Shown: piece by piece, positions 1 to 4,475 of the stretch | Numbering within the stretch: position 1 is the first letter of the stretch | Layout: every line of letters begins with the position of its first letter | Assembly: GCA_003651045.1 (NCBI GenBank) | Contig: QMTJ01000062.1 | Location: 1-6,680, forward strand | Reading direction: 5' to 3' | DNA length: 6,680 bases | Origin: Thermoplasmata archaeon | Lineage (GTDB): Archaea > Thermoplasmatota > E2 > DHVEG-1 | Made by a program: the position numbers and the translations under genes | Notes under the pieces: generated by a model | What the model was told of the DNA's origin: nothing | What the model saw: the letters and a program-made list of their open reading frames with translations, nothing else | Database searches by the model: none

Positions 1-84
1 ATCTATCAACATATGTCCTTTTCCAAAACATCTGTTTCTCCATAGTTTGAATAGTAGATCCACTTGCAAATCCGTAAAATTCAT
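1..84 (-). CDS. N-terminal fragment of an unidentified archaeal protein, runs off the left edge
   Basis: An open frame starts at the ATG at 84-82 and reads leftward for 28 codons to the window edge without a stop. It begins MNFTDLQVDLLFKLW, followed by a Cys/Gly/His-containing stretch ending in HMLID. The opening resembles the start of small archaeal helical or winged-helix-like proteins with a pattern such as LLxKLxRxxxxGxxH, but that is only an impression and I assign no function. There is no good SD upstream. A TATA-like element at about 108-115 lies roughly 28 nt upstream of the ATG, which would give a leaderless or nearly leaderless mRNA, a common arrangement in archaea. The gene is divergent from the winged-helix regulator at 196 and shares its promoter region. 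It is too short to exclude a chance ORF, but the codon content and promoter spacing favour a real gene. Confidence 0.5.
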   Translation of the reverse strand, partial: MNFTDLQVDLLFKLWRNRCFGKGHMLID

Positions 85-107
85 CTTATTATTGATATGG
101 GAACTAG

Positions 108-115
108 AATTATAT
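108..115 (-). promoter_or_regulatory. Candidate TATA box for the leftward gene
   Basis: Read on the minus strand this is ATATAATT within GCATATAATT. It is centred about 28 nt upstream of the ATG at 84, so initiation would fall at or very near the start codon. The assignment is by eye from spacing and composition. Confidence 0.4.
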
Positions 116-119
116 GCAT

Positions 120-140
120 TATGTAAAATTTTTTTACATA
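120..140. repeat. Inverted repeat between divergent promoters, candidate operator
   Basis: The arms TATGTAAAA (120-128) and TTTTACATA (132-140) are perfect reverse complements of 9 nt separated by TTT. The repeat sits between the leftward TATA (108-115) and the rightward TATA (154-161), close to the BRE position of both. That is where an archaeal repressor or activator could act on both genes. The winged-helix protein encoded at 196 is the obvious candidate ligand, but this is inference. AT-rich sequence makes chance inverted repeats fairly common. Confidence 0.45.
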
Positions 141-153
141 GTTGTTAAAAAAG

Positions 154-161
154 TTTATATA
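154..161 (+). promoter_or_regulatory. TATA box of the winged-helix regulator gene
   Basis: TTTATATA is preceded by an A-rich BRE-like stretch (AAAAAAG, 147-153). It would place the transcription start near 183-187, giving a leader of about 10 nt that includes or abuts the AGGTG ribosome binding site (185-189). A second AT-rich element at 171-180 is too close to the ATG to fit as well. Confidence 0.55.
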
Positions 162-195
162 CTTTGGGCTACATATATAACTATAGGTGTATTGA

Positions 196-546
196 ATGTT
201 CAAAGATATCTTTGGAAATAGTCCACAAACAAAAATACTTGATTTTCTTGCAGATCATCCAAACTATGATTACAATGTTTCAGATATATCTAAAAATTCA
301 GGAGTAAGCCGCCCAACTGTATACAAAATCATTGAGATACTTCTTAAAAAGAAACTGATAGTAAAAACAAGAGAATCTGGCAATTCATCTCTTTATAAAT
401 TAAATACGGAAAATAAACTTGTTCAGGTTATATTAAAATTTGATTTTGAATTAGCAGAACAAATTGCCGAGATGGAATCAAAAATCACTGTTAAAAAATA
501 TGAGCCAGTTCTTACTTCTTCCAAAGCAAAAGCTGTTACATCGTAA
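196..546 (+). CDS. Small winged helix-turn-helix DNA-binding protein
   Basis: This 116-residue protein is probably a sequence-specific transcription regulator. Residues about 10-70 form a winged helix. A first helix (about 11-20) is followed by the helix-turn-helix, with VSDISKNSGVSRPTVYKII at about 28-46, where SRPTVYK would be the recognition helix. A helix ending in KKKLIVKTRE then leads into a short wing containing GNSSLYKLN. Residues about 71-95 look like an amphipathic helix suited to dimerisation (LVQVILKFDFELAEQIAEM), and the tail is basic. Small stand-alone wHTH proteins opening with a similar FGxSPxxKxLDFL pattern are common in archaea. The ATG at 196 is supported by AGGTG (185-189) about 6 nt upstream and by a TATA box at 154-161. 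It is divergent from the fragment at 1-84, with an inverted repeat between them, which suggests auto- or cross-regulation. The target genes are unknown. Confidence 0.85.
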   Translation: MFKDIFGNSPQTKILDFLADHPNYDYNVSDISKNSGVSRPTVYKIIEILLKKKLIVKTRESGNSSLYKLNTENKLVQVILKFDFELAEQIAEMESKITVKKYEPVLTSSKAKAVTS

Positions 547-620
547 ATTTTTATAAAAGATAGGTCTGCTGAAGACTTACAAAAGTCAACAGGAATAAAT
601 TCAGGTAAAACAATTATAGG

Positions 621-634
621 TTTTTTACTGTTTT
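621..634 (+). terminator. T-rich tract, probable terminator of the winged-helix gene
   Basis: T6-ACTG-T4 lies about 75 nt after the stop at 546, in the gap between two convergent genes. Archaeal RNA polymerase can terminate at T-rich non-template tracts without a hairpin. A weak 7-bp-arm inverted repeat (632-646) follows. The 547-662 gap contains no other supported feature. Confidence 0.35.
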
Positions 635-662
635 AACTAAGTTAAATAAAATCCATTAATGG

Positions 663-1358
663 TTAATCTAATTTATCCATGATTTCATTTAGTATTAAGC
701 GACAATTCTCGATCATCTTTTTATAGATTTTATCATTAACTGAATAAACTCCTTTTAATGAATCTTTAAATTCTTCATCTGAAAAAACTGTTTGTAGTTC
801 AATGATATGTTTTTTTATCAGTTCCTTTGGACTATTTTTTAAATGATTTAATATTTTATGTGAATCTGGTTTTTCATAACATAACATTATAATATCTCTT
901 TTATCAACCATTCTCATAGAATGAATCTTTAAAGCGATTAACAATTCTTTTTTTACGATTCTTGCCTTTGATTTGTTTATAGGATCCCAGCCATTTGTTT
1001 CTCTTATTTCTGAGTTTTTATAAATGTATTCAAACGGATAGAAATAATTAGTTTGACGAGATTGAACGCCATTAATCAGAAGATCAACACTTACAAGACC
1101 TTTTTCATATCTTTCAAATCTTCCAGAGTATACGAGATCTTCCTTTGTAGTTTTTAAAATAAAATCATTCTCTGAAAGTAACTGTTTAAAAAAGGATATT
1201 TCACATTCGTGTATTGTTATATCTAAATCAACCGAAAAACGAGGGAAACCGAAAGATGTAACTGCATACCCACCAACAACAACATATCTTTTTTGTTTTG
1301 GAATTTGATTTAAAAAATCGAAGCATTCTTTCTCTCTTTTTGAAAAATCTGTGATCAT
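663..1358 (-). CDS. AbiEii-like nucleotidyltransferase, putative type IV toxin
   Basis: This is a 231-residue protein of the nucleotidyltransferase (DNA polymerase beta-like) superfamily. Residues 26-48 hold the signature: GG at 29-30 followed by RFSVDLD at 40-46, giving R40, S42 and the metal-binding pair D44/D46. A probable third acidic residue is D92 in VSVDLLI. A conserved Lys/Arg-rich helix follows (about 138-155, ending in DKRDI), comparable to the ALKxxxxxxRDxxD motif of AbiEii proteins. The residues needed for catalysis appear intact. Members of the AbiEii/MenT group transfer nucleotides; some mycobacterial MenT toxins add pyrimidines to tRNA 3' ends and block aminoacylation. The start at 1358 overlaps the upstream gene's stop in ATGA and has AGGTGA (1368-1363) 4 nt before it, so the pair is translationally coupled. 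Antitoxin-then-toxin order matches AbiE. An alternative is a non-toxic housekeeping nucleotidyltransferase, but the partner gene argues against this. Confidence 0.78.
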   Translation of the reverse strand: MITDFSKREKECFDFLNQIPKQKRYVVVGGYAVTSFGFPRFSVDLDITIHECEISFFKQLLSENDFILKTTKEDLVYSGRFERYEKGLVSVDLLINGVQSRQTNYFYPFEYIYKNSEIRETNGWDPINKSKARIVKKELLIALKIHSMRMVDKRDIIMLCYEKPDSHKILNHLKNSPKELIKKHIIELQTVFSDEEFKDSLKGVYSVNDKIYKKMIENCRLILNEIMDKLD

Positions 1359-1990
1359 GATGTCACCTGCTCATAATTATCTAAAATGTTTAAACTATAT
1401 TTTTTATCTAAATATTCCAATGCTGGTCTATATAAATAAATATTCTTTTGACAAAATTCTATAATATTTTTCAAAGGGATAACCAAATTCCCGTCTTTGT
1501 TTTCAACTGTTATTTTTGTTTTAGGATGCAAAATAAAAGTTAAGCCAAATAAGGTTTTATTTTCTCCTTCAAAAACATATTCTGCATCATTTTTTACAAA
1601 GAAATCATTCCAATATTTGATATCTTTTTTTAAAACAGCTATATGAATTGGTTTAAATCCTCTTGTAAAATCAGTCCAATAGTATCCATCGGTCCAAATA
1701 CTAACCGCAGTACTATCGGTGAAAGCATATTTCTTATTAGAATTTTTTAAGATATCTTCTTTTCCTAAATTTTCTTTAACAATTTTTTTTACAAAATCAG
1801 TTGGTTGCACAACTTTGTATCCACCTCGTTTAATTCTTTTTATAAAATCTAATTTTATTAAATCATGTATAACTTTAGTTGCCTGCGAGCTTGGGAAAGT
1901 CATTCTGAAATCATCTATTGTAAATGTTTTATTTCCAAATGAAGTATATAACCATCCGTACATTTTTGTATATCTATTCATAATTACCAT
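1355..1990 (-). CDS. AbiEi-like antitoxin / wHTH autoregulator
   Basis: This 211-residue protein is the probable antitoxin partner of the downstream nucleotidyltransferase. Residues about 8-62 look like a winged helix: FTIDDFRMTFPSSQATKVIH covers the helix-turn-helix, and LDFIKRIKRGGYKVV looks like the wing. The remainder (about 85-195) is a mixed alpha/beta domain with an aromatic-rich segment (YYWTDF) and no enzyme motif I recognise. An N-terminal wHTH plus a larger C-terminal domain is the AbiEi architecture, in which the protein both represses its operon and counteracts the toxin. The family call rests mainly on this layout and the AbiEii-like neighbour. The start is uncertain. The ATG at 1990 lies inside a perfect palindrome (1981-2001), and a second in-frame ATG at 1981 (MNRYTKMYGW) is equally possible given the TATA-like element at 2008-2016. 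The ORF shares 4 nt with the toxin gene. Confidence 0.7.
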   Translation of the reverse strand: MVIMNRYTKMYGWLYTSFGNKTFTIDDFRMTFPSSQATKVIHDLIKLDFIKRIKRGGYKVVQPTDFVKKIVKENLGKEDILKNSNKKYAFTDSTAVSIWTDGYYWTDFTRGFKPIHIAVLKKDIKYWNDFFVKNDAEYVFEGENKTLFGLTFILHPKTKITVENKDGNLVIPLKNIIEFCQKNIYLYRPALEYLDKKYSLNILDNYEQVTS

Positions 1991-2001
1991 TATGGTAATT
2001 A
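1981..2001. repeat. Perfect 21-bp palindrome at the start of the TA operon, candidate AbiEi operator
   Basis: The arms TAATTACCAT (1981-1990) and ATGGTAATTA (1992-2001) are exact reverse complements around a single central base. The palindrome covers the predicted transcription start and the first ATG of the antitoxin gene, immediately downstream of the TATA-like element. A protein bound here would block initiation. AbiEi proteins are known to bind inverted repeats in their own promoters, so autorepression is the natural inference. Only one copy is seen upstream of the operon, whereas some studied AbiE promoters have two. Confidence 0.6.
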
Positions 2002-2007
2002 ATATTA

Positions 2008-2020
2008 TTAATATTTTTCG
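2008..2020 (-). promoter_or_regulatory. Promoter of the AbiE-like operon (BRE plus TATA)
   Basis: On the minus strand CGAAAAATATTAA reads as a BRE-like CGAAA followed by an AT-rich TATA-like element centred near 2012. The expected start site would be near 1986, inside the palindrome. The mRNA would therefore be nearly leaderless whichever ATG (1990 or 1981) is used. Confidence 0.4.
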
Positions 2021-2099
2021 GCAGAATAGGCAATTTTTTTGTTAAAAAATCTGATACTCTTGATACGCTTTTATCATGTTAAAAGAAACTGAAATCTGA

Positions 2100-2172
2100 T
2101 GGGCCTGCCCGGATTTGAACCGGAGTCTATGGCTCCCGAAGCCACAAGGATACCAAGCTACCCCACAGGCCC
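2100..2172 (-). tRNA. tRNA-Pro (anticodon CGG)
   Basis: Read on the minus strand, the acceptor arms GGGCCTG (2172-2166) and CAGGCCC (2107-2101) pair over 7 bp, with A at 2100 as discriminator base. The D arm contains GGGGTAGCTTGGTATCC. The anticodon stem GTGGC/GCCAT closes the 7-nt loop TTCGGGA, giving U33, anticodon CGG and G37. The T arm contains GGTTCAAATCC flanked by a G/C stem. CGG decodes the proline codon CCG, and G37 and A73 are typical of tRNA-Pro. There is no intron, and CCA is not encoded (ATC follows the acceptor stem), as is usual in archaea. It lies 129 nt downstream of rpoD on the same strand and upstream of the toxin-antitoxin genes. Confidence 0.96.
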
Positions 2173-2220
2173 GTTTATTGATTTATGGTTTTTATTGTGA
2201 AAAAACATGAATAGAAAAAA

Positions 2221-2230
2221 CTATAAAAAG
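2221..2230 (-). promoter_or_regulatory. Candidate TATA box for tRNA-Pro
   Basis: On the minus strand this is CTTTTTATAG. It would start transcription near 2199, leaving a 5' leader of about 27 nt for RNase P to remove. A weaker AT-rich element at about 2187-2198 would instead start transcription close to the mature 5' end. Either would let the tRNA be expressed independently of the ribosomal operon. Confidence 0.4.
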
Positions 2231-2246
2231 ATGTTTTTTTGAGTAC

Positions 2247-2259
2247 AAAAAAGAAAAAA
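2247..2259 (-). terminator. T-tract, probable terminator of the rps13-rpoD operon
   Basis: On the minus strand the sequence is T6-C-T6, about 45 nt beyond the rpoD stop and just before the tRNA promoter. A T-run of this type is the usual archaeal intrinsic terminator. A second T-run follows at 2231-2240 on the opposite strand only. No strong hairpin is seen. Confidence 0.5.
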
Positions 2260-2301
2260 TTTGTTTCCCGAGCGAGGTAGAGAAAAAGAACGAGATTGTT
2301 T

Positions 2302-3096
2302 TTATTTAAGGTTTTTCACAAGTTTACCAAATTCTGAGTATTTTTTTTCAAGGATTTTAGCTGATTCAATTATTGCATCCTTCGCTGTGAGAGAACCATC
2401 TGTTTCAAAGGTAAATGTTATCTTCGTTGGGTCTCTCTTTATGGAGATGAAATCTATTTTTTCTTTGTCAATATATGATTCTAGAATAGGTAGTTTCGTA
2501 ACATCTGTTACTATTATTTTATCGTTTTTCATTTCTACAACCCCTTCTGGGAGTTTTTCTATGAACTCTTTTACTTCTTTTTTATGTTCTTTATCGAATT
2601 CAACAGTTGGTTCCATTCTATACGCTGGTGCCTGAACTGCTTGCCATTTAGCATGATCCCTACCGCGACCTAGGACAGCTTCTACTTCAAGGATTAAACG
2701 TTGATCCCCGTAGAGTCGTACAATCGGTATTTTATCTTCTTTTATAGCCCAGGTTTTTTCAGCAGGTTGTAGGTCACCAGAGTATACTGTTCCTTCTCCC
2801 TCTTTACTAAGCGTGTATCTAACTGTACAGTTAGGGCAGCCTTTCCCTTTACATGTGCATTCTTCTCTAAAGTTTAATAAACTTAAATCAGTGGGGATAG
2901 GGATTAAACCTAGACGATGAGCTATGATTTCGTCGAAGAGTGCACTAGTGTTGTCGTAGATTATTACATCTTCTACTGCGAGTTTAGGTAGATCTGCTAA
3001 CATGGTCCTCCTTATAGAGTTGATAAAATAAGGTTTGGTATCCTCAATCTTGATAACAGCTTTTTTAGGTTTCAACTCTACAATGTTGATTTTCAT
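2302..3096 (-). CDS. rpoD: DNA-directed RNA polymerase subunit D (Rpo3)
   Basis: This 264-residue protein is archaeal RNA polymerase subunit D, counterpart of bacterial alpha N-terminal domain and eukaryotic Rpb3. It dimerises with subunit L to nucleate assembly of the polymerase. The N-terminal motif FINSIRRTMLADLPKLAVE (about 24-42) and AHRLGLIPIP (59-68) are the family signatures. C80, C82, C87 and C90 (CTCKGKGCPNC) form a zinc-type site comparable with the one in Rpb3. The C-terminal half has LGRGRDHAKWQAVQAPAYR (about 142-160) and ends in a dimerisation helix. The inserted domain (about 163-215), which in many archaea binds one or two Fe-S clusters through ferredoxin-like cysteines, is present but has no cysteine, so this version should be cluster-free. 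AGGTG (3112-3108) lies 11 nt before the ATG. It is the last gene of the operon, 39 nt after rps11. The name follows archaeal usage and is unrelated to bacterial sigma-70. Confidence 0.97.
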   Translation of the reverse strand: MKINIVELKPKKAVIKIEDTKPYFINSIRRTMLADLPKLAVEDVIIYDNTSALFDEIIAHRLGLIPIPTDLSLLNFREECTCKGKGCPNCTVRYTLSKEGEGTVYSGDLQPAEKTWAIKEDKIPIVRLYGDQRLILEVEAVLGRGRDHAKWQAVQAPAYRMEPTVEFDKEHKKEVKEFIEKLPEGVVEMKNDKIIVTDVTKLPILESYIDKEKIDFISIKRDPTKITFTFETDGSLTAKDAIIESAKILEKKYSEFGKLVKNLK

Positions 3097-3135
3097 AAAT
3101 TTTTACCCACCTGAACATGTTTTAAATTCTTTTTT

Positions 3136-3519
3136 TTAGATACGTCTACCTCGTCTACCGCCTTTTCTCCTACAACCATCATGTGGTATAGGTGTAACAT
3201 CTTCTATTTTACCGATTTTCATACCGCTACGTACCAGGGCACGTATAGCTGCCTGGGCACCACGACCAGGTGTACTTCCTTTGTTACCACCTTGCCCCCG
3301 GACTTTCACATTTACTCTGTCGATACCTTTTTCCTGTGCAGCTTCTGCAACAGTCTGCGCGACTTTCATAGCGGTATATGGTGTCGCCTCATCTTTCGCT
3401 GATTTTGTAACCATACCGCCAGAGCATCGTGCAATAGTTTCAGCACCTGTTAAATCTGTTATAGTGATAATGATGTTGTTGAAAGATGCGAAGATATGCG
3501 CAATACCCCATCGTCCCAT
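3136..3519 (-). CDS. rps11: 30S ribosomal protein S11 (uS11)
   Basis: This 127-residue protein is the platform protein uS11 of the small subunit, which binds 16S rRNA near the E site and mRNA exit. The sequence is canonical: IAHIFASFNNIIITITDLTGAE near the N-terminus, ARCSGGMVTK at about 30-39, VRGQGGNKGSTPGRGAQAAIRAL at about 73-95, and the basic C-terminal end DVTPIPHDGCRRKGGRRGRR. The length is normal for archaea and, unlike its two upstream neighbours, it carries no extension. The ATG at 3519 follows the rps4 stop by 6 nt. Its SD, GGAGG at 3535-3531, is made from the last two codons of rps4, so expression is probably coupled to translation of the acidic uS4 tail. The spacing of 11 nt is slightly long. 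Confidence 0.98.
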   Translation of the reverse strand: MGRWGIAHIFASFNNIIITITDLTGAETIARCSGGMVTKSAKDEATPYTAMKVAQTVAEAAQEKGIDRVNVKVRGQGGNKGSTPGRGAQAAIRALVRSGMKIGKIEDVTPIPHDGCRRKGGRRGRRI

Positions 3520-3525
3520 AATCTA

Positions 3526-4455
3526 TTATTCCTCCTTCTTCTCCACTATCTCATCTGCTTTTTTTGATTTATTTACATCCTTTGTATCTTGTGTGTTGTT
3601 TTGTTTTTCTTCAACTATTTTTTTATCGTTTCCTTCTGTACTCTGAGACTCTAAAGGTTCAACTGTTTTTTCAGATTCAACCTTGTTAGATGTTTCTTCT
3701 GTTTTCTCAACAGGTTCAGCCTTTGTCTTCTCTTCTTCCACTGTCTCCTCAGTAGCGGGTTGCATTTTTTCCTCCTTATCAGTTTCACTGGTTTGCTCCT
3801 CTGTTTTTTCAACAGGTGTCTCCACCTGTGTTTTTTGTTCTATTGTTTCATCAGGTGTTTCAATAGGTTTTTCCTCTGCAGGTTTCTTTGAAGGTTTAAC
3901 TTCTTCTTTTTTAAATGAGAACGATTTAAAATCAGCATGAGGACGTGCTGGGTGCACTGGGTCATTAAGTGGTGAATCACTTGTGTAACCGATCTCGCTT
4001 TCTTCTTCCTTGGTAACCATGTAACCTGGAACTGTTACCTTACGGCCGCTAATCGCTATATGACCATGAGCTATTAACTGTCTCGCCTGGCTAGGTGTAC
4101 TCGCTAATCCTTTAAGATACGTAAGTGTTTGAAGTCTACGTGACAAAATATCCTCTGTATTAAGCGCTAATACATCATCTAATGTAGAATTATCTGGTAA
4201 AATATTCATACGGCTGAGATGCATAAGGAGCTGATCACTTTCTTTTTTACTTTGAACATCACCTGTACCTATTTTAGCTAAAAGCTCTCTCGCCTGACTA
4301 CGATACCTCCTTAACCTAGTTTCAGCCTTCCAAATCTCTCTCTTGTTTTTGAGACCATATTTTTTTATAAGCTCGTTTTCCTCTTTTATCCTATCCTCCT
4401 GCCATGGATGACTGGGGGTTTCATATTTTTTCCTTGAAAACTTTGGTTTACCCAT
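3526..4455 (-). CDS. rps4: 30S ribosomal protein S4 (uS4) with long acidic C-terminal extension
   Basis: uS4 is a primary 16S rRNA-binding protein and an early assembly factor of the 30S body. The product is 309 residues from the ATG at 4455. Residues 1-175 are a normal archaeal uS4: GKPKFSRKKYETPSHPW at the N-terminus, helical region with LRRYRSQARELLAKI, then the S4 RNA-binding domain (SRRLQTLTYLKGLASTPSQA through HGHIAISGRKVTVPGY, about 105-146). Archaeal homologues normally end near here. This one continues for about 130 residues of Glu, Lys, Thr, Ser, Pro and Gln with almost no aromatics, so it is predicted to be disordered and acidic overall. It contains PVEKTEE twice, 34 residues apart, and ETPDET, which also occurs in the uS13 extension. 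The open frame reaches a GTG at 4464 (three codons earlier), but homology favours the ATG. The only SD is a weak GTGAT at 4464-4460. It lies 20 nt after the rps13 stop. Confidence 0.95.
   Translation of the reverse strand: MGKPKFSRKKYETPSHPWQEDRIKEENELIKKYGLKNKREIWKAETRLRRYRSQARELLAKIGTGDVQSKKESDQLLMHLSRMNILPDNSTLDDVLALNTEDILSRRLQTLTYLKGLASTPSQARQLIAHGHIAISGRKVTVPGYMVTKEEESEIGYTSDSPLNDPVHPARPHADFKSFSFKKEEVKPSKKPAEEKPIETPDETIEQKTQVETPVEKTEEQTSETDKEEKMQPATEETVEEEKTKAEPVEKTEETSNKVESEKTVEPLESQSTEGNDKKIVEEKQNNTQDTKDVNKSKKADEIVEKKEE
3698..3817 (-). repeat. Internal near-repeat in the uS4 tail encoding PVEKTE
   Basis: Two 18-nt copies, 3698-3715 and 3800-3817, differ at one base and lie 102 nt (34 codons) apart in the same frame. 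Both encode the core of PVEKTEE. This suggests that the tail grew partly by internal duplication, although codon-biased low-complexity sequence can converge on such matches. Confidence 0.5.
3844..3862. repeat. 19-nt repeat, copy in the rps4 tail
   Basis: This stretch is identical to 5022-5040 over 19 nt (tgtttcatcaggtgtttca on the plus strand). On the minus strand it encodes ETPDET of the uS4 C-terminal extension. Confidence 0.75.
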
Positions 4456-4475
4456 AAAAATCACTAAAACAACTT

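Noticed and set aside
1719..2045. Plus-strand ORF of 108 codons with hydrophobic segments
   Set aside because: It is antisense to the AbiEi-like gene and its promoter; the hydrophobic look comes from the complement of Lys/Asn/Glu-rich codons.
2100..2172. Attachment site (attL/attR) formed by the tRNA-Pro 3' end
   Set aside because: No second copy of the tRNA 3' sequence and no integrase gene could be found within the window, so only a general insertion hypothesis is kept.
2261..2635. Plus-strand ORF of 124 codons
   Set aside because: It lies opposite the rpoD coding sequence, which is unmistakable; the ORF has no recognisable domain.
3181..3646. Two overlapping plus-strand ORFs opposite rps11 and the rps4 end
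   Set aside because: They are shadows of highly conserved genes on the minus strand and show no homology features of their own.
3600..3900. CRISPR-like or tandem repeat array in the repetitive-looking rps4 tail
   Set aside because: The repeated pieces are short, in-frame with coding sequence and irregularly spaced; there are no direct repeats with uniform spacers.
3683..3940. Plus-strand ORF rich in Ser/Val/Phe, 85 codons
   Set aside because: It is antisense to the Glu/Thr/Lys-rich uS4 tail; its odd composition is the direct complement of GAA/ACA/GAG codons, and it has no SD or promoter.
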